52,645 bases of DNA from Gammaproteobacteria bacterium 42_54_T18 (GCA_002163245.1 MAAL01000192.1:1-52645); one strand, 5' to 3'. Counted from the first letter of the stretch, positions 28,172 to 36,568 are shown. Notes: a model not told the origin generated them from the letters alone. Program-made: numbers and translations.

Positions 28172-28224
28172 ACATAACGCCCACCCACACTGACGAATGA
28201 TCAGATTACAGACGCATGTTATAC
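28172..28224 (-). other. attC-like site upstream of the methyltransferase
   Basis: ACATAACGCCC at the left and ACGCATGTTATAC at the right reproduce both ends of array attC sites at a 53-bp length. The cassette that should end at this site (to its right) is absent, implying a lost neighbour. Confidence 0.55.
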
Positions 28225-28326
28225 CTTGTCTAATTACTTAATGATTTACGAAAGGCTACCATTGTAGACAGGCTGAAGCCATCCTTTTGGTATCCCTGCG
28301 CACCTCATCACTATCGTTGGCATATT

Positions 28327-29379
28327 TTAACTCTCACCACGAAACTCTCTAGGGCTCACTCCCTCAAGCTTTCTAAAAGCACGAGTGAAGTTAGCAGCAT
28401 CGGTATAACCAAGCTCATGTGCTATTTGGCTGATGCTGTATTGTGTTTGTTGTAACATTTTTTTTGCTCGATGAATTCGCACACTGGTAGCAAGCTCACG
28501 GAACTTTGTATTTTCTTTGCTAAGTAAGCGATGCAAAGTACGCGGACTCATATTGAGTTCCTCGGCAATCTCTTCTTGGCTAAGTAAGTGACAATCTGTG
28601 GTATTACTTAAACGTTTCCTTATTGCTTGGCTGAGTGAGTACTGAGAGCCGGGTAATTGTTGCAGTAATTCATCGCATTGTTCTATGCTTTTTCGATAAG
28701 TATTTTTATCTGCCAAGGGAATGGGACGTTTTAGTACCTCGACAGGTAATAGGATACGGTTGTGTTGGCAATTACCAACGAAGCTTGAACCAACAAGCGC
28801 ACCATATACATCATGATAAGACTGTAATGGGTAATCTAGCTCTACTCTATAAGCTGGCAGTTCATTGCTGAGCATGAAGCTTGCCATGACATGTAGGCTA
28901 GACAATGTGGCATCAATAGTGAAACGTTTTACATCCGCACTCATAGGCGCGGTAGTTTTAATATCAATGACCCCGTATTCATTTCCATCTATCGCTGTAT
29001 TGTTATGGGGAGTACTAATTTCAATAAGCGGTGTAATGATGGGTATGTATTTATTAGCCACATCCAAAGCATCTGCAACGGTGGCGCTACTTAAGGCAGC
29101 AAAGCCAACCACTCCATGGGAGCTAATATTAAATTTAGCCCCAACAATCATGCCTAAGTTTGGTTCACCCGTTATCCTTAAGGCATTAATGATAAGTTGC
29201 TCGGTTTCTGCCTGAGTGGCTAAGAAGGCTTCATCGTTGAGCTGCTGCTCATTTAAGCCCGTGACCTCGAGTAAATTATCTGTACTAAGGCCGCATTGCT
29301 GAACGTGTTCCAGTAGCTCACAGTAAAAGCGAGTGGGCAAAAAGCGGCCTTGCGGACGATCATTTGAATAGATGCTCAT
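28327..29379 (-). CDS. AraC-family transcriptional regulator (VirS/OruR-like)
   Basis: 350 residues. Arabinose_bd-type N-terminal domain (GEPNLGMIVGAKFNISSHG, GVVGFAALSSATVADALDVA), then a C-terminal double helix-turn-helix: LSQEEIAEELNMSPRTLHRLL and ISQIAHELGYTDAANFTRAFR. Divergent from the four-gene operon at 29498-33164. The 9-bp inverted repeat at 29414-29438 in the shared intergenic region is a candidate binding site. Regulators of this kind control mymA-type loci. Confidence 0.87.
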   Translation of the reverse strand: MSIYSNDRPQGRFLPTRFYCELLEHVQQCGLSTDNLLEVTGLNEQQLNDEAFLATQAETEQLIINALRITGEPNLGMIVGAKFNISSHGVVGFAALSSATVADALDVANKYIPIITPLIEISTPHNNTAIDGNEYGVIDIKTTAPMSADVKRFTIDATLSSLHVMASFMLSNELPAYRVELDYPLQSYHDVYGALVGSSFVGNCQHNRILLPVEVLKRPIPLADKNTYRKSIEQCDELLQQLPGSQYSLSQAIRKRLSNTTDCHLLSQEEIAEELNMSPRTLHRLLSKENTKFRELATSVRIHRAKKMLQQTQYSISQIAHELGYTDAANFTRAFRKLEGVSPREFRGES

Positions 29380-29413
29380 GGCGACTATTTAAACAGAGAC
29401 TGTCTAAAAATGA

Positions 29414-29438
29414 CAGGTTATTGTCTGCAAATAACCTG
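29414..29438. promoter_or_regulatory. 9-bp inverted repeat in divergent AraC/operon promoter
   Basis: CAGGTTATT - 7 nt - AATAACCTG is a perfect inverted repeat midway between the AraC gene and the operon. A role as regulator site or promoter hairpin is inferred. Confidence 0.5.
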
Positions 29439-29497
29439 ATAGAGGCGTTTAATTAAGGGATATTAAGTGACATAGATAATGATTAAGGAGAGGAAGT

Positions 29498-30361
29498 ATG
29501 CAGCAGATAGCCAATTTCACCCAGCCTGAACTAGAACGTTTTAAGCAGGTGCAAGCTTTAGCGTACGAAGCCGTACAAACTGTGGAGCAGCAGTTACATG
29601 AAGGTATAACTGAAAAACAGGCTGCTCAGATGATTGCGGATTATTTGGAAGAGCGCGGGGTCGATAGTTTTTTTCATAAACCATTTGCTTGGTTTGGTCC
29701 TCGCACTGCCTTTACTGATTTCTGGTCTGGTTTTCATTTCTTTCCCACAGACAAAAAACTGACTAAAGGTATGCCCGTTATTCTTGATGTCGCACCTACT
29801 GTGGGTGGTTATACCGCTGACATTGGTTATAGCTTTACGTTTAAAGGCAAAAGTCCTGTGATGGATAAAATGAACGAGACCTTAGCCGTTATTCGTAAAC
29901 ACATTTTACAGGAGGTGAAAACAGGTACTGACTTTGCTGATATCTACCGCAGCGTGGATGACATTATTGCGGAGAGTGGCTTTCGTAATGCCCATCAAGT
30001 TTACCCGCGACGAGTGCTAGGGCATCGTGTGACAAAAACCAAAACCACCTTTTATGATCGCTTTAGTTTCTTGGGTTTTAGTTTGCGCCAGACCCAATGG
30101 TTACTCCCAGAGTTAGGTAAAGCCCTGACTAAACGCGACCGCGGGCAATCAGCCTTGTGGAATGATTTGCCTGAATCCCAGCATGCGCCTATACCGGGCA
30201 CATGGGCTGTCGAGCCTCATTTGGCAAGCATGGATGGGCAAATTGGCGCTAAATTCGAAGAGATTTTAGTAATCACCGAAAACGATGTCTATTGGTTGGA
30301 TGATACCGTCCCCCATGTGTTGGCAAGCCGAGGTAAGGGCTTAACATCGGTGGCGGCTTAA
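29498..30361 (+). CDS. M24-family metallopeptidase-like protein
   Basis: 287 residues with the pita-bread fold ligands in order: D97 (LDVAP), D108 (TADIGY), H176 (LGHRV), E239 (AVEPHL) and E254/E255 (KFEEIL). Family members are methionine or Xaa-Pro aminopeptidases. The short N terminus lacks the Xaa-Pro aminopeptidase extra domain. All five metal ligands are present, so a dinuclear-metal hydrolase is likely. AGGAGAGG precedes the start. First gene of the AraC-linked operon. Confidence 0.85.
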   Translation: MQQIANFTQPELERFKQVQALAYEAVQTVEQQLHEGITEKQAAQMIADYLEERGVDSFFHKPFAWFGPRTAFTDFWSGFHFFPTDKKLTKGMPVILDVAPTVGGYTADIGYSFTFKGKSPVMDKMNETLAVIRKHILQEVKTGTDFADIYRSVDDIIAESGFRNAHQVYPRRVLGHRVTKTKTTFYDRFSFLGFSLRQTQWLLPELGKALTKRDRGQSALWNDLPESQHAPIPGTWAVEPHLASMDGQIGAKFEEILVITENDVYWLDDTVPHVLASRGKGLTSVAA

Positions 30362-30409
30362 CACATAGCAAAACAGAAACTAACGACCTGCATTCAAGAG
30401 AGAAACAAC

Positions 30410-31321
30410 ATGCAAGAACTCATGGTAAAAAATAGAGATGTTGAGCTCTATACCACAGTACACGGCAACACGGACAAACCCATATTATTGTTTTTACATG
30501 GCTACCCCGATTGTTCAAAAACCTGGGGTAAGCAAGTGGATGCCTTACAGGATGATTACTGTGTGGTGTGTTTTGATATGCGTGGCGCAGGTCGTTCAAC
30601 GTGGTCAGCCAATCGAGATGCTTATCGCATAGATAACCTGCTGTCAGATATCGAAGCAGTTATCAATACCGTTGCGGGTTCTGATGGAAAAGTACATTTG
30701 ATTGGTCACGATTGGGGCTCGGTAATTGGCTGGTCATTTATAACTGAGCAGTATTATGCACGCAGGATTTTGTCTTACACCAGTATGTCAGGGCCACATT
30801 TAGGTTTGTTATTCAGTTGGGCACGCAGCGCTCTGCTCTCGGGCAATATAAAGAAAATCAGAGGATTTTCTGGGCAGTTTGCGTCTTCTTGGTATGTGTA
30901 TATGTTCAATATCCCCGTGCTTCCAGAATTGATGTTTAAAACATTTGGTCTGTCTATGTGGAAAAAAGCATTACAAGAAAATGGCGTTGAAGGTAATGAT
31001 TCCTATCTAGATATTGACCAAGAAGAGCTAAATAGTTTCACTTTAAACCCGCTAGGATTGTATCGACAAAATCCTTGGAACCCGCCTGAGGCTCCAGTTG
31101 TAAATGGCATTAAAACCCCAGTACAATTAATAGTTACCACTGAGGATAATTTTATTTCTGACAAGTTGTTTTCAGATTATGGACGTTATGTACCATGCCT
31201 AACGCGCCATGACTTACAAGCCAAGCACTGGGCACACCATTCCCATGCAAATGAATTTAACCGTCTTGTTTCACAATTTGTGAAAAGTGTTGATCAAGCA
31301 AAAGATAAGCGAGCAGCGTAA
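30410..31321 (+). CDS. Epoxide-hydrolase-type alpha/beta hydrolase
   Basis: 303 residues. HGYPDCSKTW (about 30-39) is the HGxP oxyanion motif of epoxide hydrolases, FDMRGAGRS follows, and the nucleophile elbow is GHDWGS with Asp101, as in epoxide hydrolases and haloalkane dehalogenases. The His is within KHWAHHSHANEF near the C terminus. Substrate unknown. The stop overlaps the next start by one base (TAATG), showing translational coupling to the SDR. Confidence 0.87.
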   Translation: MQELMVKNRDVELYTTVHGNTDKPILLFLHGYPDCSKTWGKQVDALQDDYCVVCFDMRGAGRSTWSANRDAYRIDNLLSDIEAVINTVAGSDGKVHLIGHDWGSVIGWSFITEQYYARRILSYTSMSGPHLGLLFSWARSALLSGNIKKIRGFSGQFASSWYVYMFNIPVLPELMFKTFGLSMWKKALQENGVEGNDSYLDIDQEELNSFTLNPLGLYRQNPWNPPEAPVVNGIKTPVQLIVTTEDNFISDKLFSDYGRYVPCLTRHDLQAKHWAHHSHANEFNRLVSQFVKSVDQAKDKRAA

Positions 31322-32139
31322 TGAAAAAACTGAATAATAAAGTGGTCCTGGTAACAGGTGGGGGTAGCGGAATCGGGCGAGAAACAGCGATTGAGTTTTC
31401 CGCTCAGGGCGCGCATATCGTATTAACTGATGTAAATGCCGAAGGAATGGAAGAAACAGGGCGACGTATTCTCCAAGCGGGCGGCACTTTTGAACAACAT
31501 GTCGCTGATGTTGCTAGCCGTCGAGATATGAAAACCTTGGCTGCCAAAGTGAAAGCACAGCACGGCGCATTAGATGTACTCATAAATAATGCAGGCATTG
31601 GCTCTGCTGGTGCCTTTTTGGAAACGACTTTAGACACATGGGACAAAGTCATTGATATTAATATCAAAGGTGTAGTGCATGGTTGTCATTACTTCCTGCC
31701 AGACATGGTAGCAGCGGGTAATGGTGGCAGCGTGGTGAACCTGGCTTCAATGGCTGCCTTTGTCGCCCCTCGTGATATGTCGATTTACGCGACGAGTAAA
31801 TTCGCCGTACTCGGCTTCTCGGAGTCCTTACGAAGTGAAATGGCCGAGCATAATATTCATGTAGCGACCATATGCCCAGGGGTAATTAATACGCCCATTG
31901 TGAAAAACACAGTAATGGAAGGTAAAGCCGAGCAAGGAGAGCAGCGCGACAAAGCCGTGGCGATGTACAAGCGTCGTAACTATCCACCACAGAAAGTAGC
32001 ACGCGCGGTTTTAAATGCAGTGTTAAAACAAAAGTCCGTGGTTCCTGTATCTCCAGAAGCATGGCTGGGTTATTACGCAAAGCGATGGGCACCAAGTTTG
32101 GTTGAACGCTTAGGACGCCTTGAATTGCCGTTTAATTAA
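31321..32139 (+). CDS. Short-chain dehydrogenase/reductase
   Basis: 272 residues. TGGGSGIG cofactor motif near 12-19, NNAGIGSAG, catalytic Ser in LASMAAF and active-site YATSK. A C-terminal segment with PPQKVARAVLNAV is typical of SDRs acting on lipid or xenobiotic alcohols. It is coupled to the upstream epoxide-hydrolase-type gene. The next gene follows after a tandem repeat. Confidence 0.88.
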   Translation: MKKLNNKVVLVTGGGSGIGRETAIEFSAQGAHIVLTDVNAEGMEETGRRILQAGGTFEQHVADVASRRDMKTLAAKVKAQHGALDVLINNAGIGSAGAFLETTLDTWDKVIDINIKGVVHGCHYFLPDMVAAGNGGSVVNLASMAAFVAPRDMSIYATSKFAVLGFSESLRSEMAEHNIHVATICPGVINTPIVKNTVMEGKAEQGEQRDKAVAMYKRRNYPPQKVARAVLNAVLKQKSVVPVSPEAWLGYYAKRWAPSLVERLGRLELPFN

Positions 32140-32162
32140 TACGGCGTTGTATCTGTTTGTGA

Positions 32163-32220
32163 CGTATTGCACTTATTCGTATTGCACTTATTCGTATTGC
32201 ACTGATTCGTATTGCTCATT
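32163..32220. repeat. 15-bp tandem repeat between operon genes
   Basis: CGTATTGCACTTATT repeats at 32163, 32178 and 32193 (last copy with one change), plus a partial fourth copy to 32220. It fills the gap before the PF10118 gene, is non-coding, and may vary in copy number between strains. Confidence 0.85.
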
Positions 32221-32240
32221 ACCGCGCTTGGAGAAAACTA

Positions 32241-33164
32241 ATGACATTAGCAGAAAGTATAAATAAAAACTTACCTAAGTTAAAAGCCATTCGTACAGGG
32301 AAGAACAATACGCCTGCAGACATGAAAGTTCAGCCACGTAAAATGGATTTCATTATCGATGCCGATGTACCTAAATACTGGGCAGGCGGCGACCCAGTTA
32401 AAACCCATTTTTTCAATGCCGTATCAACCCTGCTCCCAATGGGCGAAGCGTTCTTTATAGAAAAATTTCGCCAGCAGACTCACCGCATCTCGGACCCAGA
32501 GTTGCAAGTCATGTGCAGAAAGTTTTGCGGACAAGAAGGGCATCATGCCCGCGAGCATAAAGTCTATAACGATTACTTGGCTAAACAGTACAAACAGATC
32601 CCTGCATTAGAAGCGCGTTTGATCAGCGTACGGAATTGGATTTCATCGCGGGGTGATGACAATATCGATCTAGCGTTAATTGCTAGCGCCGAACATATTA
32701 CGTCGGCTATGGGGAATGCCCTATTACGAGATGTAGAAAAATGGCTAGAAGATGACAATGTCTTCTCTTCGATGCTGGTATGGCATGCAGTAGAAGAGGT
32801 GGAACATAAGTCTGTTGCCCACGATATTTATGAGAACATCTGTGGTGACTACAGTAAACGCATTGCCTTGATGCCCCTCATCATTGGTGTAGTAGCGGGT
32901 AGCATTGGCATTAATCAACTTTACATGCTGCATGTAGACGGGGAATTGAGAAAGCCAACAACATGGATTAGTTTAGCCAAGCTTTATTTGGGAAAAGGCA
33001 GTGTCACTGAAGCGATCTTCAACAAAGAATTCTGGAAATTTATACGTCCAGACTATCATCCATGGCAATTAGATGATCGGCATTTAGTGAAAGTCTGGGA
33101 AGAAAAACACGATGCAAAAGAGGACATGCGATCAGTAAAATTGACTGAAGTGATTGCCGCTTAA
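32241..33164 (+). CDS. PF10118-family predicted metal-dependent hydrolase
   Basis: 307 residues of an all-helical family with repeated E/H metal-binding motifs: GQEGHHAREH (about 95-104), SAEHITSAMG, and WHAVEEVEHKSVAHD. The pattern resembles a ferritin-like di-iron/dimetal site, and the family is annotated as a putative metal-dependent hydrolase. The AraC / SDR / alpha-beta hydrolase / PF10118 neighbourhood is common in lipid-degrading proteobacteria. Last gene of the operon; it ends four bases before the convergent ybaK. Confidence 0.87.
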   Translation: MTLAESINKNLPKLKAIRTGKNNTPADMKVQPRKMDFIIDADVPKYWAGGDPVKTHFFNAVSTLLPMGEAFFIEKFRQQTHRISDPELQVMCRKFCGQEGHHAREHKVYNDYLAKQYKQIPALEARLISVRNWISSRGDDNIDLALIASAEHITSAMGNALLRDVEKWLEDDNVFSSMLVWHAVEEVEHKSVAHDIYENICGDYSKRIALMPLIIGVVAGSIGINQLYMLHVDGELRKPTTWISLAKLYLGKGSVTEAIFNKEFWKFIRPDYHPWQLDDRHLVKVWEEKHDAKEDMRSVKLTEVIAA

Positions 33165-33168
33165 ACAG

Positions 33169-33642
33169 CTATTCTCCCTGACATATTTCAGCAAACACAC
33201 CGCGGGTTAGCTTCGCTAAATCATCAGGACTTAATTCTATTTCTAACCCTCTGCGACCAGCGCTAACATAAACCGTAGGGTAATTTTTGGCTGATGAGTC
33301 AATAATAGTTTTAAGTCGCTTCTTTTGTCCAAGCGGGCTTACACCACCTAAAACGTACCCCGTCGAACGCTCAACATCAAGTTGGTTAGCTATGGCAGCT
33401 TTTTTTGTTCCAGCTGCCTTTGCGATCAGCTTCATACTTAGCATGGATGAAACAGGAACTACCCCCACCACTAGTTCTTGGTTGCCTGTAGATACGACCA
33501 AGGTCTTGAATACTCTTTCCGCAGGCACTCCCATTTTCTCAGCCGCTTCAAGCCCATAAGACTCACTAGATTCATCATGAGAATACTCATGTACCCTGTA
33601 TGAAATTTTATTCTTCTTCGCTACATTGATTCCTGGTGTCAT
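33169..33642 (-). CDS. ybaK: YbaK/EbsC-family Cys-tRNA(Pro) deacylase
   Basis: 157 residues matching YbaK: VFKTLVVSTGNQELVVGVVP, then MLSMKLIAKAAGTKKAAIA, GYVLGGVSPLGQKKRL and the C-terminal SAGRRGLEIEL. It hydrolyses Cys mischarged onto tRNA-Pro. It is the first non-cassette gene at the left end of the array: an attC lies upstream of it but none downstream, so it is probably chromosomal. Confidence 0.9.
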   Translation of the reverse strand: MTPGINVAKKNKISYRVHEYSHDESSESYGLEAAEKMGVPAERVFKTLVVSTGNQELVVGVVPVSSMLSMKLIAKAAGTKKAAIANQLDVERSTGYVLGGVSPLGQKKRLKTIIDSSAKNYPTVYVSAGRRGLEIELSPDDLAKLTRGVFAEICQGE

Positions 33643-33655
33643 TTCAACCTCATAA

Positions 33656-33726
33656 TTCTAACGGCATATTCACCGACTTTCACGTTGCAAGGTTATCTTC
33701 AGTGTCCGATGCTATCTAAGTTAGGT
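33656..33726 (-). other. attC site, terminal (leftmost) cassette
   Basis: TTCTAAC at the left, GTTAGGT at the right, 71 bp. It overlaps the stop codon of the SDR gene to the right. It marks the distal end of the integron array, next to ybaK. Confidence 0.7.
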
Positions 33727-34269
33727 GAGATTGAGCCCACCATCAGATAAAATGATCTCGCCGGTTAAATAACTACTCGAAGTAAGCATTGACGCTGTAT
33801 GAGCGATCTCACTTGGTTTCGCACCACGCTTCATCGGGGATTTTTCTTTCCATAGTTTGTGTGCCTCAACCCAACTTTCCGTCATAGGAGTATCTACAAA
33901 CCCTGGAGCAATAACATTAACCTGATAGAGCTCTCGCCATACTTCTGCCGTTGCTTCTTTCAGAGAATCATGGGGAATCATCGCATTTATCCCAGCATTG
34001 TTCACTAATACATCTAACCTCCCATGACAAAGCAAAACGTCAGATATCAATCTTTTGGTTTGAACCTGATCAGATAAATCGGCCTGAAAATAGGTTGCGC
34101 TCGGAATAGATCTAGCTAAATCTTCACCCTCCATCACTGATGACCGGGAATGCAGCACAACAGTAAACCCATCTTCCGCAAGTTGTAGTGCAATCGCTTT
34201 ACCTATACCTGATGTCGACCCTGTTATGAGAGCCACTCGTCCTTTATTTTTCTCTTGATGATAACTCAT
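33721..34269 (-). pseudogene. SDR cassette gene with catalytic core deleted
   Basis: 182 codons, all in frame. The N terminus is a normal SDR: TGSTSGIG near 16-23, NNAG near 90. After WRELYQVNV the sequence passes straight to IAPGFVDTPMTESW, which in intact SDRs lies some 60 residues later. The Ser, Tyr-x-x-x-Lys active-site block is therefore missing. Both sides of the break normally carry a V-N-V motif, suggesting deletion between short homologous stretches (DNA near 33905-33930). It cannot act as a standard SDR. Last cassette of the array. Confidence 0.75.
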
Positions 34270-34310
34270 GACAACTCCGTTTTACTAACGAGTCTAATAT
34301 TCAGATTGAT

Positions 34311-34565
34311 TCAACTACGAACCATTTTATTGGCAAAAACATCTACACCATTATACCTGGTTTTAAATTCACTAGTGATTATGAATCCAAAGACCTTGGA
34401 TATGCATCCAACAATGACGCCTGAGTAATTTCTCACGAAAGACGAAACTTTCTCTCTATGCACGACTCTAGTAAAAGATTCATTATATTCCGTTAGACCA
34501 GCTTTTAGGGCCGAGAATTTTTCATCTTGAGGTGACGAACGTTTTGTTAACTTAATTTTGCCCAA
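34311..34565 (-). CDS. Hypothetical ORF in the degraded distal array
   Basis: 84 codons starting with TTG and overlapping the end of the sulfotransferase fragment by 19 bp. Basic N terminus, hydrophobic VIVGCISKVFGFIITSEF segment. No family, no clear attC after it and no ribosome-binding site. It may be a remnant of a decayed cassette rather than a working gene. Confidence 0.25.
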   Translation of the reverse strand: MGKIKLTKRSSPQDEKFSALKAGLTEYNESFTRVVHREKVSSFVRNYSGVIVGCISKVFGFIITSEFKTRYNGVDVFANKMVRS

Positions 34566-34990
34566 CTAGGCTTCATAGCCAGAAAACTTTTTCTATCATT
34601 TGTTACTGGAAAAGGTGCCTTTGGTATTGGTGCATCTAAGAATCTACACAAGCTATCCCAACCGTCAGTAACGCTATACTTTAATAGCCTTTCTTTTGGT
34701 ACAGCGTCAATCACACTCTCAATATGCTTTTTGTATACGCCTATACAGTGCTCTTTATCAAGATACTTTTCTGAAAACGTTTGCTCCAATATTAAGCGCC
34801 TAGACATTGCCACCCTTCGTCTCGCGTCTATATTCGGATTAAGATCTCCCGATAACATCGCATCAAAAATCGTGCATTTTGCACTTTCATACCACTCACC
34901 TGGATCTCTCAGTGTTAGGATAACCCTTGCCTCTGGATATTTCTTTAAGAGAAATGGGAGAAAGGTAACCGTAGGCCAGTCAACTGCGGG
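34547..34990 (-). pseudogene. Sulfotransferase-family C-terminal fragment (5' truncated)
   Basis: 148 codons open from 34990 without a start codon at the 5' end. The sequence DWPTVTFLPFLLKKYPEARV, ILTLRDPGEWYESA, then VPKERLLKYSVTDGWDSLCRFLDAPIP (split) matches the C-terminal two thirds of P-loop sulfotransferases. The N-terminal P-loop is missing. The break coincides with the attC remnant at 34990-34996, so a deletion removed the gene start together with most of the neighbouring attC. Confidence 0.75.
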
Positions 34991-34996
34991 TTAGCT
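34990..34996 (-). other. attC remnant (R'' half only)
   Basis: GCGGGTTAGCT directly 3' of the 118-residue gene matches the right end of an attC; the left end and inner part are gone, replaced by sulfotransferase sequence. Confidence 0.5.
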
Positions 34997-35353
34997 CTAT
35001 GCGTGATATGAACAACCTTCGATTAGAACCTTACCTTCACATTCTCTAAAACCATACATAAGTAAGCCCGGTTCTTTACGATGTTCTAATTTTACTTTCC
35101 ATAGTACGATCACATGATCTGGGTTTCTGTGAATTGCCAATAAATCCGCAATGGTGTGTTTACCATATGTATTATAGTTTTCTTCAATCTGACGATTGAA
35201 TTCCTCTTCAGGGAAATGTTCGGAAGGATCCTCATCAATAAAGTATTGAATGAAACCGCTGTAGTCCTTATCATTCCATGAGCTCTCGGTATGTTCTGCT
35301 AGCGGCTGTACTAAATCGAGTATTTCCTTGTCACTCAGACCTTCAGATTTCAT
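34997..35353 (-). CDS. Hypothetical cassette protein (SnoaL/NTF2-like)
   Basis: 118 residues, acidic and soluble. Pattern ILDLVQPLAEHTESSWNDKDYSGFIQYF near the start, then strands HVIVLWKVKLEH and GLLMYGFRECEGKVLIEGCSY, consistent with a small cone-shaped NTF2-like fold; this is inferred from shape, not from a recognised signature. It has an attC half site at its 3' end and is transcribed like the rest of the array. Confidence 0.6.
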   Translation of the reverse strand: MKSEGLSDKEILDLVQPLAEHTESSWNDKDYSGFIQYFIDEDPSEHFPEEEFNRQIEENYNTYGKHTIADLLAIHRNPDHVIVLWKVKLEHRKEPGLLMYGFRECEGKVLIEGCSYHA

Positions 35354-35383
35354 CGTACTCTCTCTATTTTTTTATGGGTAATT

Positions 35384-35406
35384 TTCCGAGACTGGCGTTG
35401 TTATGT
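35384..35406 (-). other. attC remnant 3' of the AAA kinase-like gene
   Basis: GGCGTTGTTATGTG at the 3' end of the P-loop gene matches the right end of array attC sites; no matching left end lies before 35353. Partial site. Confidence 0.4.
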
Positions 35407-35889
35407 GTATTTTTCATTTCGAGTAACCATTCTTTTTTGGCCACAGTAATTATCATAGAATTTCAGATGAGATACCTCAGAAAATGTATCATTTCTTTCG
35501 GTATATTGCCCGATCCATCCAATTAACATCTCTAAATTTTTGTCTTGTGCTTCTTTATTTTCATATTTATGCGGTTCCCATGGGCGATTTTTTGCATTCG
35601 AAATACATGCCTCAACCGGTAGATTCATAAATATGATTTCACTAGAGTATTCTTCAACCAGTTCTAGCAAGTCGGTATAGCAGCCTTCTATAGCCCACCC
35701 CTCATGGGATTTAATGAATATATCAATCTCCTTCCCAGACTCGTCTACGGACTTTCTTTTGGGAGGAACAGTAGGCTTCCAAGCAAGCGTATCCAGGTCT
35801 AAGTGAGCTAAACCATGAGCTTCACACAAATTCTTTGCAAAGGTGGACTTACCAGAGCCTGAATTACCAAATATCAGAATATTGATCAA
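35401..35889 (-). CDS. P-loop AAA / adenylate-kinase-like protein (FlaR-type)
   Basis: 162 residues from a TTG at 35889; the longer frame to 36021 only translates attC sequence. INILIFGNSGSGKSTFAKNL carries the Walker A motif, followed by HLDLDTLAWKP. This resembles the small topology-modulation (FlaR) / shikimate-kinase-like proteins annotated as AAA family ATPases. A late WEPHKYENKEAQDKNLEMLI segment is typical of the group. Cytoplasmic; substrate unknown. These proteins are common cargo of chromosomal integrons. Confidence 0.75.
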   Translation of the reverse strand: MINILIFGNSGSGKSTFAKNLCEAHGLAHLDLDTLAWKPTVPPKRKSVDESGKEIDIFIKSHEGWAIEGCYTDLLELVEEYSSEIIFMNLPVEACISNAKNRPWEPHKYENKEAQDKNLEMLIGWIGQYTERNDTFSEVSHLKFYDNYCGQKRMVTRNEKYT

Positions 35890-35906
35890 ATTTAGAATCC
35901 TCGGAG

Positions 35907-36004
35907 CACATAATGCCAACAACAACGGCGTGACTGTTTGCGTAGCCCTAACCGCTGGCGCCGAAGCGTTTCCATGCAGGTCGGATGGACTATTCTTGTT
36001 AAGG
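35907..36004 (-). other. attC site
   Basis: Left end ACATAATGCC, right end CTTGTTAAGG, about 98 bp. The left box ends AAT rather than AAC; a second box CCCTAAC lies at 35946-35952. It follows the peroxiredoxin remnant. Confidence 0.55.
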
Positions 36005-36317
36005 TTTTTCTTCGCTGACAAGCATGTCTACGAATTTTTCAAATCACCTCTACCTGAAGGGTTGGCAGATTGAGAGCCTTTATAAAGGCTAGGTTGTTAT
36101 CACTTACAAGTTCAAAAGGTAGATGTAACCTATTTTTTACCTCTTGTTGGTAGTCTGTGGTTTGAGTACTTAAGCCATAGACATCTGCGCCTAGCGCTTT
36201 CAGCTCACTGTAATGGTCTCTAAAAGAGCATGATTGCGGAGTGCAACCTCTTGCTCCAGGTATTTGCTCCCAGCCATCAGGTAGTTGATTAAGTGATCCC
36301 ACTTGGGCTCCTTGCAT
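35999..36317 (-). pseudogene. Peroxiredoxin cassette gene with internal deletion and frameshift
   Basis: The frame from the Met at 36317 reads PDGWEQIPGARGCTPQSC, with the peroxidatic Cys, then SFRDHYSELKALGADVYGLS and LHLPFELVSDNNLAFIKALNLPT, as in redoxin-type peroxiredoxins. It then runs to a stop after LQVEVI (36039). A second frame just beyond reads EKFVDMLVSEEKP and stops at 35999, which looks like the true C terminus. Around 40 residues in between are missing. Upstream codons to 36335 translate attC sequence. The active-site Cys survives, but the fold is probably broken. Confidence 0.65.
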
Positions 36318-36407
36318 GTTTAACGCCGCAAACAAGGAAGTACGTTTTCAGTGCGTCCCTTTTTTTGACCTAATTCTGTACAATGTAGATGCTGACAGCT
36401 TTAAGCA
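36318..36407 (-). other. Degenerate attC site
   Basis: GTTTAACGCCGC at the left is a good attC end. The right end near 36400 (CAGCTTTAAGC) is one base off a GTTTAAGC box. It separates the peroxiredoxin remnant from the 55-residue membrane gene. Confidence 0.45.
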
Positions 36408-36568
36408 TTGGCTACAGCTTTCGATGTAAATGCAAAAGGTATTGCCAGTGGCCCAAATATGCCGCCCATGAGCCCCCAAAAGACTGGCTTTGCACCTCGC
36501 TTCTTCGCAATGTAGTGACATACGAATATGCTGAGTATGTTAAGTACCACCAAAGCGTAAACTACCAT
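36401..36568 (-). CDS. 55-residue small membrane protein
   Basis: A short ORF with GGAG upstream. It encodes a hydrophobic N-terminal helix (MVVYALVVLNILSIFVCHYI), a basic turn KKRGAKP, and a second Gly-rich helix VFWGLMGGIFGPLAIPFAF. The pattern charged-turn followed by W-G-(L/I)-(M/L)-G-x-x-F-G-P-(L/F) is shared by many tiny bacterial inner-membrane proteins. It is a real cassette candidate, bounded by attC-like sequence on both sides. Function unknown. Confidence 0.65.
   Translation of the reverse strand: MVVYALVVLNILSIFVCHYIAKKRGAKPVFWGLMGGIFGPLAIPFAFTSKAVANA

Noticed and set aside
34731-34994. 87-codon plus-strand ORF
   Set aside because: Antisense shadow of the sulfotransferase fragment, which has a recognisable protein family.
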